Below, one piece after another: positions 26,014-34,758 of a stretch of DNA of 64,000 nt. The DNA comes from Brachybacterium alimentarium. Lineage in GTDB: Bacteria > Actinomycetota > Actinomycetes > Actinomycetales > Dermabacteraceae. The stretch is taken from NCBI RefSeq assembly GCF_002332425.1, contig NZ_NRGS01000011.1:62001-126000 (forward strand), read 5' to 3'. The position numbers were made by a program, and so were the translations under genes. Numbering within the stretch: position 1 is the stretch's first letter; each line of letters begins with the position of its first letter. The notes below the pieces were generated by a model. The model made no database searches, had not been told where the DNA came from, and saw only the letters and a program-made list of their open reading frames with translations.

Positions 26014-28224
26014 TCAGCGGCGCGCGGTGAACGCCTCTCCGTGGAAGCTGCGACCGGCGACGCGCTGCGCGGCGCCGGTGGAGTCGAGGTACGGGGTGAC
26101 GCCGCCGCGGTGACGGGGGAAGCCCGCGCCCAGGATCAGGGCCAGGTCGATCTGCTCGGGGCGCTCGACGACGCCCTCGTCGAGCATGATGCCGATCTCC
26201 TCGGCGAGACCATCCCGGACCCGCTCGAGCAGGGCGTCGCCCACCGGCGCCGACGAGGCCGCGGCGGGGTCGGCGCCGGTGCCGAAGGCCTCGGCGACCG
26301 TCGGCGAGACCGGAGGGTGCACGGAGTTCTTGCCGGCCTCGGTGAACCGCGCCGACCTCTCCGCCATCGCACCGAGCCCCGGGGAGGCGTGGAAGCGGTC
26401 CCCGAGCTCACCGCGCAGCACCGTGCCCACGTGGTCCGCGACCGCCAGACCCACCAGGTCCAGCAGCGCGAAGGGTCGCATCGGCATGCCGAGGGGGTCG
26501 AGGGAGGCGTCGACCTCGGCCGGGTCCGCGCCGGCATCGAGCGAGGAGAGCACCTCGCCGAGCACCCGGAACAGCAGGCGGTTGACGATGAAGCCGGGGG
26601 CGTCCGCGCTGCGCACCGCGAACTTCCGCAGACGCCGCACCACCTCGAGGCCGGTGGCCAGCGTCGCCTCGTCGGTCGCGCCGGTATGGATCACCTCGAC
26701 CAGCGGCATCTTGGCCACCGGGTTGAAGAAGTGCAGGCCGACGACGCGCTCGGGATGCGCGAGCTCCTCGGACATGGAGGTGACCGACAGCGAGGAGGTG
26801 TTGGTGACCAGCAGCGCGTCGGGCGCGAGCACGCTCTCGAGCTCCGCGAAGACGGACTTCTTGATGGCCAGCACCTCGGGCACCGCCTCGAGCACGAGAT
26901 CGCAGCCGGCGAGCTCCTGCAGATCGGTGGTGGACGAGAGGTTCTCGGCGATCGTGGCGGCGGTGGCCTCGTCGATCGTGCCGCGAGCGGCGGTGCGGGC
27001 GACCACGTCACGGGCGGCCGCGAGGCCCTTGGCGGCGATCGACTCGTCGAGGTCGCGCATCACCACGGGCACCTGCAGACCGAGCGCGAGCTGCGCGGCG
27101 ATCTGGGAGGCCATGAGGCCGGCGCCGGCGACGCCCACGCGGGTGATCTCGCGGGCGCCCTCGACGGACTTGCGGCCGGGCTTGCCGCGACGCAGCAGCT
27201 CGGCGCTGTAGATCGAGGCGGCGGCGGCATCGGAGCGCACCAGGTCGGCGAGCGCCTCGCCCTCGCGGGCGAGGGCCTCGGGCAGGCTCGAGCCGGGCAG
27301 CTTCTGGAGCAGTTCCAGGGCGCGGCCGACGGACGGGGCTCCCTGCCCCTCGAGGCGCGCGGCCCAGGTGCGGCGGGTCTCGGCGCTGCCGTGGGCGGCG
27401 TCGAGCGCGTCGAGCAGCGCCTCGGCCTCGGGGGTGTCGACACCTGGCAGCGGTGCGGTGCGGCCGGCCCAGGCGCCGAGAGCGTCCGAGGGCGCTTCGG
27501 CAGCGGCCTCGGCGACGACGGGATCGACCACGTCGGCATCGGCCACGTCGACGTCGATGTGCGCGGCGACCAGGGCGGCGAACTCGTCGAGCGCCTCGTC
27601 GAGATCCTCGGCGACTTCGTCGACCAGGCCGATCTCGAGCGCCTCCTCGGCGCCGAGCTGCTTGTCGCGGGCAGGGTCCTCGAGGATCATCCGCACGGCG
27701 GTCTCGGGGCCGACGACGGACTGCAGGAGCGTGGTGCCGCCCCAGCCGGGCAGGATGCCGAGGCCCGTCTCCGGCACCCCGATGCCCTTCACGGAGGCGG
27801 CGGCCGTGCGGACATCGGCCATGAGCGCCACCTCGAGGCCGCCGCCGAGGGCCACGCCGTTGAGGTGCGCGAGGAGCGGGACGGGGCTGGTGCGCACGCG
27901 CACCTGCAGGTCATGGGCGGCGCGGGTCATCGACTCGACATTGCCGGCGGCGGCGGGGTCGGCGAACATCGACAGGTCGGCGCCGGCGAGGAAGACGCGG
28001 CCGGTGCCGGTCATCGCGATGGCCTGGATCTCGCCGGCCTCGGCGCGGTCGAGCGCGGCCGCGATCTCTCCGGTGACGGCGTCGATGGACTGCGGCCCGA
28101 GAGTCGCCGGCCGCTTCTCCTCGCCCTCCGGCGGGGCGAAGGTCAGCACGGCGACGGTGCCCAATCCGGGATGCTCACGGTCTTCGGTGAGGACTCGGGT
28201 GACGTGCTCGGTGTAGCTGCTCAT
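26014..28224 (-). CDS. Bifunctional enoyl-CoA hydratase / 3-hydroxyacyl-CoA dehydrogenase (FadB-like)
   Basis: A 736-residue fatty-acid beta-oxidation enzyme. The N-terminal crotonase domain includes GRVFLAGADLSMF and VALGGGLEVALMADVR (oxyanion hole) with the catalytic acid region GVPETGLGILPGWGGT; the dehydrogenase half starts near residue 310 with the NAD-binding VGVAGAGLMASQIAAQ and contains VVGLHFFNPVAKMPLVEVI. Length matches FadB (about 720). AAAGG lies upstream of the ATG at 28224. The thiolase and acyl-CoA dehydrogenase that could complete the cycle are at 34.8-37.2 kb, not adjacent. Confidence 0.93.
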   Translation of the reverse strand: MSSYTEHVTRVLTEDREHPGLGTVAVLTFAPPEGEEKRPATLGPQSIDAVTGEIAAALDRAEAGEIQAIAMTGTGRVFLAGADLSMFADPAAAGNVESMTRAAHDLQVRVRTSPVPLLAHLNGVALGGGLEVALMADVRTAAASVKGIGVPETGLGILPGWGGTTLLQSVVGPETAVRMILEDPARDKQLGAEEALEIGLVDEVAEDLDEALDEFAALVAAHIDVDVADADVVDPVVAEAAAEAPSDALGAWAGRTAPLPGVDTPEAEALLDALDAAHGSAETRRTWAARLEGQGAPSVGRALELLQKLPGSSLPEALAREGEALADLVRSDAAAASIYSAELLRRGKPGRKSVEGAREITRVGVAGAGLMASQIAAQLALGLQVPVVMRDLDESIAAKGLAAARDVVARTAARGTIDEATAATIAENLSSTTDLQELAGCDLVLEAVPEVLAIKKSVFAELESVLAPDALLVTNTSSLSVTSMSEELAHPERVVGLHFFNPVAKMPLVEVIHTGATDEATLATGLEVVRRLRKFAVRSADAPGFIVNRLLFRVLGEVLSSLDAGADPAEVDASLDPLGMPMRPFALLDLVGLAVADHVGTVLRGELGDRFHASPGLGAMAERSARFTEAGKNSVHPPVSPTVAEAFGTGADPAAASSAPVGDALLERVRDGLAEEIGIMLDEGVVERPEQIDLALILGAGFPRHRGGVTPYLDSTGAAQRVAGRSFHGEAFTARR

Positions 28225-28469
28225 CAGTGACCTTTCGCGATCTCTTCGTCGAGGGTGGCGGCGCCCCGCACGGTTGTCTGATACCGCGGGTTTCAGGTAG
28301 ATCATGCCTCAGATCGCGCACCGGTGTCCACCTGCGCAGCGCAGTGCAGGGCGCCCTCGGCACCGCGCTGGACAGGGATCCTCGGCGCCGCGCAGCACAG
28401 GGCTCCCCCGGCGCCGCTCGGCGGGAGGATCCCGGGAGCAACCGTCACGCGATGCCGCAGGAGGAGACC

Positions 28470-29327
28470 TCAGGCGACGCCGTAGTAGAGGACCTCGCCG
28501 CTGTACGTCTCCACACCGAGTCGGAACTCGTCGATCTCCTGCGAGGGCACCACGTAGAGGGCGCGGAACTCGGCGCTCTCCCCGTCGGACAGGGGCTTCA
28601 CGGCGCGCAGGGTGTCCGGCAGGAGGCCCTCGGCGACATCGTGGAAGTAGGTCCGGTCGGTCTCCCCGGCGAGCCAGAGCTCCTCGACGGGGGCGAACTG
28701 GCCGGGACCGTCGTACCGGGCCTCATAGGTGACCTCGACCAGCTGGAACCCGTCTTCCAGCAGACCGTCCTCGCCGGCGCGCGGCAGCGTGGCCTCGAGG
28801 TCGACCTCTCGCGCGCTCACGCTGAGCGTGCCCTCGGTCCAGACGGTCCAGCCGAAGGTGTGCTCGCCGACGTCGCCGGGGTGGTCGTACCCGCCGGTGC
28901 CGTCGGTCAGCTCCTCGCCCTGCGCGTCGGTGACCGTGCCGGGCTCCTTCGTCCGCGGGCTCTGCTCGTCGGCCGGCGCCTGAGTGGCGGGCGGGGCTGC
29001 ATCCGGTGCGGGAGCGGGGTCGCCCCGGAGCAGCGACAGCACCCCGCCGACGACGAGCGCGGCGACGGTGACGGTGACGACGGCCTGCAGGGCGACGATG
29101 GCGAGGATCGACCAGGGGGTGAACCGTCGGCCGGGATGCTTCACCGGCCCGGACTCCGCCGAGGCTCCCGGCACACCCTCCGGCCCCGCGAAGAGCGAGT
29201 CGCCGAGATCGCCCGGGCCGACGGGCTCGCTCTCGCGCCGGTCGGGCAGCTCGACGGGCGCCGGCTCCGCGGGGACGGAGGCGCCGTCCCAGTCGTAGTC
29301 GGGCCGAGGCCCCCGGTGCTGCGTCAC
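28470..29327 (-). CDS. Membrane-anchored protein of unknown function (DUF4352-like architecture)
   Basis: A 285-residue protein with a ~75-residue acidic, proline-rich cytoplasmic part, one membrane helix (about residues 75-100, SILAIVALQAVVTVTVAALV), a Pro/Ala linker and a ~150-residue beta-rich domain on the outer face. The GTG at 29327 lacks a clear ribosome-binding site spacing; TATGCT (29334-29339) ends 6 bases upstream, fitting a leaderless start. The layout parallels the protein at 24971-25846. Function is not known. Confidence 0.75.
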   Translation of the reverse strand: MTQHRGPRPDYDWDGASVPAEPAPVELPDRRESEPVGPGDLGDSLFAGPEGVPGASAESGPVKHPGRRFTPWSILAIVALQAVVTVTVAALVVGGVLSLLRGDPAPAPDAAPPATQAPADEQSPRTKEPGTVTDAQGEELTDGTGGYDHPGDVGEHTFGWTVWTEGTLSVSAREVDLEATLPRAGEDGLLEDGFQLVEVTYEARYDGPGQFAPVEELWLAGETDRTYFHDVAEGLLPDTLRAVKPLSDGESAEFRALYVVPSQEIDEFRLGVETYSGEVLYYGVA

Positions 29328-29417
29328 CCCCCGAGCATAAGTGCGGACAGGACCTCCCGTCCCCGGGGATCCGACAGGCCCAGCAGCGCACCCGATCACA
29401 TCGGGCTCTTGCAACGC

Positions 29418-29433
29418 ACAACCATTTGGTTGT
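29418..29433. promoter_or_regulatory. ArsR-type operator palindrome overlapping the promoter
   Basis: ACAACCA-TT-TGGTTGT is a perfect palindrome with 7-base arms. It abuts the TAGATT -10-like element (29433-29438) of the ArsR-type gene that starts at 29445. Binding here would block transcription, so autorepression of the ArsR-SRPBCC pair is likely. Confidence 0.8.
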
Positions 29434-29444
29434 AGATTCCGGGT

Positions 29445-29852
29445 ATGGACACGATCGACGAGGAGCGGGCCGACGCCTGGTTCCATGCCCTCTCCGACCG
29501 CACGCGGCGCGACATCCTGCGGCGCGTGATGCGGGGAGAGCAGTCGGTCTCATCGCTGGCCAGGAACTACTCCATGAGTCTCACGGCCGTGCAGAAGCAC
29601 GTCGTGACCCTCGAGCGGGCAGGCCTGATCACGAGGCGTCGCAGCGGCCGGGAGACCCTGGCCAGCGGCCAGGCCGGAGCAGTGCGGTCCGCCGCGCGGC
29701 TCCTCGCCGAGCTGGAGGACGTCTGGCGCGAGCGCATCGCCCGCATCGACGACCTCCTGGGCGCGGAGGCAGCCTCCTTGCCCGCAGCACCGCAGCATCC
29801 GCCGGCAGCGCAGCATCGTGCGGCGGCCTCATCGCCCCCTCGGAAGGACTGA
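29445..29852 (+). CDS. ArsR-family (winged helix) transcriptional regulator
   Basis: A 135-residue regulator with a winged helix-turn-helix: DRTRRDILRRVMRGEQSVSSLA, then the recognition helix region MSLTAVQKHVVTLERAGLITRRRSGRE. Such proteins are commonly encoded just before an SRPBCC protein, as here. The C-terminus is a Pro/Ala-rich tail. TAGATT ends 6 bases before the ATG and there is no ribosome-binding site, so the message is probably leaderless; the palindrome at 29418-29433 is the probable operator. No metal-binding cysteines are seen, so the signal is not an obvious metal. Confidence 0.9.
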   Translation: MDTIDEERADAWFHALSDRTRRDILRRVMRGEQSVSSLARNYSMSLTAVQKHVVTLERAGLITRRRSGRETLASGQAGAVRSAARLLAELEDVWRERIARIDDLLGAEAASLPAAPQHPPAAQHRAAASSPPRKD

Positions 29853-29854
29853 CC

Positions 29855-30337
29855 ATGCCTGTCACCGACATCCGCCACGATCTCGACGCCCTCACCCTCA
29901 CGATCACCGCGGAGTTCGCCGCCCCTGTCCAGCGCATCTGGGAGATCTACGCGGATCCGCGCCAGCTCGAGAAGGTCTGGGGCCCGCCGGAGTTCCCCGC
30001 CACGGTGGTCGACCACGACCTCGCTCCGGGCGGCCGCGTCACCTATTACATGACCGGCCCGGAGGGCGGGCGGCACTACGGCTACTGGACGGTGCTCGCG
30101 GTGGAGGAACCGGAGTCCTTCACCTACGAGGACGGCTTCGCGCACGAGGACTTCTCCCCGAACACCGATCTGCCCGTCTCGACCTGCGTGAGCACCTTCG
30201 CAGCGCAGGGGGACGGCACGCTGGCCACCTATGTCACCAGCTTCGCGTCCCGCGAGGGGCTGCAGACCGTGCTCGACATGGGTGTCGAGGAGGGCTCGCG
30301 CACGGCGATCGATCAGATCGACGGTCTCATCGCCTGA
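29855..30337 (+). CDS. SRPBCC family protein (AHSA1-like), partner of ArsR-type regulator
   Basis: A 160-residue SRPBCC protein of the AHSA1 type: LTITAEFAAPVQRIWEIYADPRQLEKVWGPP is the diagnostic N-terminal stretch, followed by GRVTYYMTGPEG and a C-terminal helix with GMEEG-like sequence (DMGVEEGSRTAIDQID). It starts 2 bases after the regulator's stop and has GGAAGGA upstream, so the two form an operon. The ligand is unknown. The family includes small-molecule carriers and stress-linked proteins. Confidence 0.87.
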   Translation: MPVTDIRHDLDALTLTITAEFAAPVQRIWEIYADPRQLEKVWGPPEFPATVVDHDLAPGGRVTYYMTGPEGGRHYGYWTVLAVEEPESFTYEDGFAHEDFSPNTDLPVSTCVSTFAAQGDGTLATYVTSFASREGLQTVLDMGVEEGSRTAIDQIDGLIA

Positions 30338-30349
30338 TCAGCAGGTCGT

Positions 30350-30394
30350 CGCGGATCGCGCCACGCGTCGTCACGCCGCGTGACACGATCCGCG
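30350..30394 (+). terminator. Terminator hairpin after the ArsR-SRPBCC operon
   Basis: CGCGGATCG (30350-30358) pairs with CGATCCGCG (30386-30394), with a second inner stem CACGCG/CGCGTG. It starts 13 bases after the SRPBCC stop. Confidence 0.65.
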
Positions 30395-30480
30395 GCGTCC
30401 GCGCCCGCGGAGGGTAGCGTGTCGGGGGCATCTCCCGGCCTCGCGAGGCCGGGCCTCACCGGCTCGATCGAGGAGCACGC

Positions 30481-31236
30481 ATGGCCCTGCAGAACGCGCA
30501 GAACGGGCAGGCTGACCAGCCCGGACCGGCCGAACGCACCGAGCACGCCGACGCACTCGGCGACCCCGTGCTCGACAACCCTGTTTGGTCCTCGCTGACC
30601 GGGCGTCACGCCCACCTGGCCATCGGGAACGAGCTGGTCCGGCATTTCCCGGCGGACGTCTCGCCGTTCGTCGGGGTGAAGGACTGGGAGCACCCGGAGG
30701 TCTGGGACGCGATCCTGGACGTGTTCGGGCACGACGCCGTGGTGGGCGTCTCCCACGCCGACCCGCTGCTCCCGGACGGCTGGACCCCGGTGTTCAGCAT
30801 CCCCGGCGTGCAGCTGGTGCAGACGGACCGGTTCGAGGCCCGGCCGGACGACGAGGCGATCGAGCTCGGCGCCGCGGATTCCACCGACATGCTCTCCCTC
30901 GTCGAGCGGACCAAGCCCGGGCCGTTCCTCCCCCGCACCCATGAGCTGGGGCGGTACGTCGGGATCCGGCGCGCCGGACGCCTGATCGCCATGGCCGGCG
31001 AGCGACTGCATCCCGACGGATGGACCGAGATCAGTGCGGTCGCGGTCGACGAGGACTTTCGCCGCCAGGGGCTCGCCTCGCGGCTGATCCGCGATGTCGC
31101 CTTCCACATCCAGCAGCGCGGCGACCAGGCCCTGCTGCACGCCTCGGCCGGCAACACCGGAGCGATCGCCGGCTACGAGAAGCTCGGCTTCCGGCTGCGT
31201 CGCGAGGTGCTGTTCGGGGCGGTGCGCACCCCGTAG
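30481..31236 (+). CDS. GNAT family N-acetyltransferase
   Basis: A 251-residue acetyltransferase. The GNAT catalytic domain is in the C-terminal half: [27 protein letters not shown] carries the acetyl-CoA pyrophosphate-binding loop (RRQGLA), and [19 protein letters not shown] is motif B. This resembles FR47-like members. GAGGAG is 6 bases before the ATG at 30481, and TAGCGT (30415-30420) is a likely -10 with a ~55-base leader. The acceptor substrate is unknown. The next gene follows after 47 bases and may be co-transcribed. Confidence 0.85.
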   Translation: MALQNAQNGQADQPGPAERTEHADALGDPVLDNPVWSSLTGRHAHLAIGNELVRHFPADVSPFVGVKDWEHPEVWDAILDVFGHDAVVGVSHADPLLPDGWTPVFSIPGVQLVQTDRFEARPDDEAIELGAADSTDMLSLVERTKPGPFLPRTHELGRYVGIRRAGRLIAMAGERLHPDGWTEISAVAVDEDFRRQGLASRLIRDVAFHIQQRGDQALLHASAGNTGAIAGYEKLGFRLRREVLFGAVRTP

Positions 31237-31283
31237 CCTCGACGGAGACCCCGCAGGAGCAGAACGCCCCGAAGGAGCAGCCG

Positions 31284-31748
31284 ATGAGCACGTCGACCAC
31301 TGTCCGGCAGGCCACGCCGCGCCGGGTGCCCCGATGGGCCCACGCGAGCGCATCGGTCCTGCTCGGCCTCGCCTTCGTGCTGCGGCTGGCCCTCGTCCCG
31401 GTTCCGCTCACCCTCGGCCTCGTGCTGTTCCTCGTGGTGGCGGGCCTGTTCGTCGTCGTCTCCCTCACGATGCAGATCCGCTGCTGGGGCACGCTGCTCG
31501 CCCCGGCCCTCACCCCGGCCCGGATCGTCGTCTCGGTGTTCTCCGTGGCGCTCGTGCCCCTGCTGGCGAACTTCCCGACGGAGGTCGCCCTGCCCTGGCG
31601 CATCGCGGTCACGATCCTCCTGCCGGTGACGCTGTACACCCTCCTCCGCTGGGACGATGCCCGCACGGTGGAGCTGCTCGGCGACCGTGCTCGACGCGAG
31701 GACAGGCGGTGCTCGACCTCCTCCACTGCCACCGCCTCGACCGTCTGA
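31284..31748 (+). CDS. Small integral membrane protein, unknown function
   Basis: A 154-residue protein with four hydrophobic segments between residues ~20 and 120 and a basic C-terminal tail. AAGGAG stands 7 bases before the ATG at 31284. I do not recognise a family. It lies 47 bases after an acetyltransferase on the same strand and may share its transcript. Confidence 0.65.
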   Translation: MSTSTTVRQATPRRVPRWAHASASVLLGLAFVLRLALVPVPLTLGLVLFLVVAGLFVVVSLTMQIRCWGTLLAPALTPARIVVSVFSVALVPLLANFPTEVALPWRIAVTILLPVTLYTLLRWDDARTVELLGDRARREDRRCSTSSTATASTV

Positions 31749-31801
31749 CGCCGACCCCGAGGGCGGTCCGCCTCGTGACGGCACCCGGGTACCGTCGTCG
31801 C

Positions 31802-32917
31802 ATGGATGAACAGCCGACCCTGCTGACGCAGCTCGAGGACGTGGACCGCAGCGACGAATCCCTGCGGGCGTGGGTGGCGGAGCGGATACGCCGCCTGGAT
31901 GCCGACGACCGCCGCTCCTCCGACACGCATCTGATCAAGGCCGAGCTGCCGGCCGACTGGGGCATCGAGCTGTACCTCAAGGACGAATCCACACATGCCT
32001 CGGGCAGCCTGAAGCACCGGCTGGCCCATTCGCTGTTCCTGTTCGCACTGGTCAACGGCTGGCTGCGCCCGGGCATGCCGGTCATCGAAGCATCCTCCGG
32101 CTCGACCGCGGTCAGCGAGGCGCACGTGGCTCGGATGCTCGGCCTCCCCTTCATCGCCGTCGTCCCGCGCGGCACCAGCCTGCGCAAGATCTCGCTCATC
32201 GAATCAGCGGGTGGGCGCTGCCATTTCGTGGAGCGGGCCGAGCTCATGAGCAGCGAGGCCGCGCGCCTGGCGCAGGAGCAGGGCGGCCTGTTCCTGGACC
32301 AGTTCACCCACGCCGAGCGGGCCACCGACTGGCGCGGGAACAACTCGATCGCCGTGAACGCCTTCGCTCAGCTCGAGCTGGAGCCCCACCCGGTGCCGCG
32401 CTGGATCGTCGTCGGCGCCGGGACGGGCGGGACCAGCGCGACCTTCGGCCGCTACCTGCGGTACCGGAGCCTGGACACGTCGCTGTGCGTCGCCGATGTC
32501 GAGAACTCCGCCTTCTTCGGCGGCTGGGTGCAGGGCGATCCGTCGGTGACCACCGAGACCGGCTCGCGGATCGAGGGCATCGGCCGGCAGCAGATGGAGC
32601 CGAGCTTCGTCCCGGAGGTGGTGGACCGGATGATCCGGGTGCCCGATGCGGCCTCGGTCGCCGGTGCGCGCCATCTCTCCGAGAAGCTCGGCCGACGGGT
32701 CGGTGCCTCGACCGGCACCAACCTGGTGGCGACCGCGAAGCTCATCACCCAGATGCGTGAGCGCGGCGAGCAGGGCTCCGTGCTGACGCTGCTGTGCGAT
32801 CCGGGCGACCGGTACTCGGACACCTACTTCGACGACCACTGGGTCGCGGAGCAGGGCTGGGACCTCGCGCCGTGGCGCGCCGAGCTGGAGCGGATGCTTC
32901 CGATCCTGAGCGTCTGA
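31802..32917 (+). CDS. PLP-dependent cysteine synthase/cystathionine beta-synthase-fold enzyme (Cds1-like)
   Basis: A 371-residue fold-type II PLP enzyme. The PLP-lysine is in [15 protein letters not shown] (about residue 74), followed by the [11 protein letters not shown] asparagine-loop equivalent and the phosphate-binding [14 protein letters not shown]. The C-terminal region [12 protein letters not shown] and [13 protein letters not shown] matches actinobacterial proteins related to the mycobacterial cysteine desulfhydrase Cds1, so release of sulfide from cysteine is a reasonable guess; cysteine synthesis is the alternative. TACCGT (31790-31795) ends 6 bases before the ATG at 31802, with no ribosome-binding site. 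Confidence 0.85.
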   Translation: MDEQPTLLTQLEDVDRSDESLRAWVAERIRRLDADDRRSSDTHLIKAELPADWGIELYLKDESTHASGSLKHRLAHSLFLFALVNGWLRPGMPVIEASSGSTAVSEAHVARMLGLPFIAVVPRGTSLRKISLIESAGGRCHFVERAELMSSEAARLAQEQGGLFLDQFTHAERATDWRGNNSIAVNAFAQLELEPHPVPRWIVVGAGTGGTSATFGRYLRYRSLDTSLCVADVENSAFFGGWVQGDPSVTTETGSRIEGIGRQQMEPSFVPEVVDRMIRVPDAASVAGARHLSEKLGRRVGASTGTNLVATAKLITQMRERGEQGSVLTLLCDPGDRYSDTYFDDHWVAEQGWDLAPWRAELERMLPILSV

Positions 32918-32982
32918 GCCGGGTCTCGGCCGCCCGTTCGGTCCACCAGGTTCCCTCGCGGCGCTCCGCCCGGCATGCTGGC

Positions 32983-33321
32983 ATGGTGCACACACTCCTC
33001 GTCCGCACGGCGGTACGCACCGGTACGGCGGCGTACACCGTCAACGGCGCGCTGGGGCTGTCCGTCGCCGTGGGCGCGGTGGACACCTCGACCATGCGCT
33101 GGCTCCACCACGGTCTGTACATCGCGACCGTGACCTCGACCCTGCTGGCGATCGCGACCGCGACCCTGCGACGGGATCCGTCCGCACTCGCCCTCGCCCC
33201 GGCGGTCGTGCCCCTGTTCCTGCTGCAGCACCACGGGTCCCGGCCCTTGGGCCGCCACGCCCGCACCGCCGTGCTCGCAGCTCCCTGCTATGCCGGGGCG
33301 CTCGCCCTGGCCCGGAGGTGA
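32983..33321 (+). CDS. Small membrane protein, unknown function
   Basis: A 112-residue protein with three hydrophobic segments and few charged residues. ATG at 32983 and GTG at 32986 are adjacent starts; CATGCT (32974-32979) ends 6 bases before the GTG, which would fit a leaderless message starting at 32986. Its stop lies 2 bases before the nitroreductase ATG, and that gene's GGAGG sits inside this gene's last codons, so the two are coupled. No family recognised. Confidence 0.65.
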   Translation: MVHTLLVRTAVRTGTAAYTVNGALGLSVAVGAVDTSTMRWLHHGLYIATVTSTLLAIATATLRRDPSALALAPAVVPLFLLQHHGSRPLGRHARTAVLAAPCYAGALALARR

Positions 33322-33323
33322 TG

Positions 33324-34133
33324 ATGGAGTTCCTCGATGCCGTCTTCGGCCGACGCACGACCAACGGCCCCTTCCTGCCCGATCCCGTCCGCGAGGACCA
33401 TCAGCAGCTGCTGATCCGTGCTGCGGCGGCGGCGCCCTCGCAGTTCAACAGCCAACCCTGGCGCTTCGTGCTGATCGAGGACCGTGCGACCATCGACCGC
33501 GTCGCGGCCCTCAGTGGCGAGAGCATGACCCAGGTGATGGGCGAGGGCACCTTCTTCCACCGCTATCGCAAGTACTTCCGCTTCTCCCGTCAGGAGATGG
33601 ACCGCACGCGCAGCGGGATGCTCTTCGACCGGCTCCCGGCCCTGCTGCGCCCCTTCACCGGACAGGTGTTCACGGAGTCGGGGCAGAAGATGATGAACCG
33701 GCTGAGGGTGCCGCAGAAGCTCGGCGAGGAGAACCGGAAGCTCGTGGCCGGGTCCCCGCTGCTGGTCGGCGTGATGCTGGAGCGCGGCGAGTACCGGCCG
33801 GAGGCCCTCTCCGGGTTCTATTCGGTGTTCAGCATGGGGGCGGCGATGGAGAATCTCTGGCTGACCACCACGCAGCTCGGCATGGGCATCCAGTTCGTCT
33901 CCTTCCCGATGGAGGTCCCTGAGAACTGGCAGCAGATCGTCCAGCTGCTGGAGGTCCCCGACGATCTCGAGCTGATGGCGGTCTACCGGCTCGGCTACCT
34001 GCCGGAGAAGATGCGCCGGCCGGCGATCGACTGGTCGAGCCGGGAGCGGAAGCTGCCCTCCCAGTTCGTGTTCCGCGAGTCCTGCACCACCCCGCAGACG
34101 GGATGGGACGAGGACACCCGCCCGGGCACCTGA
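33324..34133 (+). CDS. Nitroreductase family protein
   Basis: A 269-residue FMN-dependent oxidoreductase fold. [10 protein letters not shown] at the N-terminus and [20 protein letters not shown] are the family's FMN-phosphate-binding segments, and [21 protein letters not shown] matches the central helix. It is longer than minimal nitroreductases (about 200 residues) because of an insertion of ~50 residues ([15 protein letters not shown]..). GGAGG is 6 bases before the ATG at 33324; two in-frame starts lie just upstream. Substrate is unknown. Confidence 0.83.
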   Translation: MEFLDAVFGRRTTNGPFLPDPVREDHQQLLIRAAAAAPSQFNSQPWRFVLIEDRATIDRVAALSGESMTQVMGEGTFFHRYRKYFRFSRQEMDRTRSGMLFDRLPALLRPFTGQVFTESGQKMMNRLRVPQKLGEENRKLVAGSPLLVGVMLERGEYRPEALSGFYSVFSMGAAMENLWLTTTQLGMGIQFVSFPMEVPENWQQIVQLLEVPDDLELMAVYRLGYLPEKMRRPAIDWSSRERKLPSQFVFRESCTTPQTGWDEDTRPGT

Positions 34134-34241
34134 CGCGCGCGACCGGGGGCATCGGTGGCCATCGGCGCCGCCGCCGCTGGCAGCCCTCGCTCCGAGTTCG
34201 GAGGGTCGGGTCCCGAGCGTGACGCCACCACCGTTCACATC

Positions 34242-34260
34242 TTAGGTGAGCCTTGCCTAA
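34242..34260. promoter_or_regulatory. DtxR/IdeR-type iron box
   Basis: TTAGGTGAGCCTTGCCTAA is a 19-base interrupted palindrome that closely follows the DtxR/IdeR consensus (TTAGGTTAGSCTAACCTAA). It lies 68 bases upstream of the SIP-domain gene. Iron-loaded DtxR/IdeR would be expected to repress that gene. Confidence 0.85.
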
Positions 34261-34328
34261 GCGTCAGTCGAGTCTCTACGCTGGGATTCCGGCGATCCGC
34301 CGACCCGTCGACCCCGCTGAGGAGCACC

Positions 34329-34721
34329 GTGCCCGCGCGCCCCGACCGTCACCTCCTGATCGGCGACGAGCAGGATCTGCCCCTGCTGCGCGCGCTGCTC
34401 CCCTCCTTCCCGCAGGACGCCTCCGGCGAGCTCGTCCTCGAGCTCCCTGCCGAGCACGGCCCGTTGCCCTCGACACCGCCCGGCATCTCCACCCGGATCC
34501 TCCCGTGCGAGCCCGGCACTCCGGGCGGACTGCGGGCCTGCGCGGCCCTCGACGCCTGGGCGGGCGAGTGGCTGCACGGGGACCACGCCCGCCCCGAGGC
34601 GCACTCGATCTTCGTGGGCCTGACCGGGAACCTGCTGGTCACCCGCCTCTGCGAGGCACTGGCGACGCGTCATCGCGGTCTGCACATGCATCGGCCCAGC
34701 CACGCCGGGTCACCGTTGTGA
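34329..34721 (+). CDS. Siderophore-interacting protein, C-terminal (SIP) domain only
   Basis: A 130-residue protein that corresponds to the C-terminal NAD(P)H-binding half of siderophore-interacting ferric reductases: it opens with DRHLLIGDEQDLPLLRALL, has ELVLELPAEHG in the middle, and ends with AHSIFVGLTGNLLVTRLCEAL. The FAD-binding N-terminal half is missing and no remnant is seen upstream, so this is a stand-alone domain and may need a partner for electron transfer. The GTG at 34329 has GAGGAG 5 bases upstream. The DtxR-type box upstream predicts expression under iron limitation. Confidence 0.8.
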   Translation: MPARPDRHLLIGDEQDLPLLRALLPSFPQDASGELVLELPAEHGPLPSTPPGISTRILPCEPGTPGGLRACAALDAWAGEWLHGDHARPEAHSIFVGLTGNLLVTRLCEALATRHRGLHMHRPSHAGSPL

Positions 34722-34758
34722 CCGCAGGCGACGGCGAGCCGGGCGCACCCGGCAGTCC

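Noticed and set aside
26005-28230. A 741-codon open frame antisense to the FadB-like gene
   Set aside because: It mirrors the real gene almost exactly and encodes low-complexity Gly/Arg/His-rich sequence; the minus strand has all crotonase and dehydrogenase motifs.
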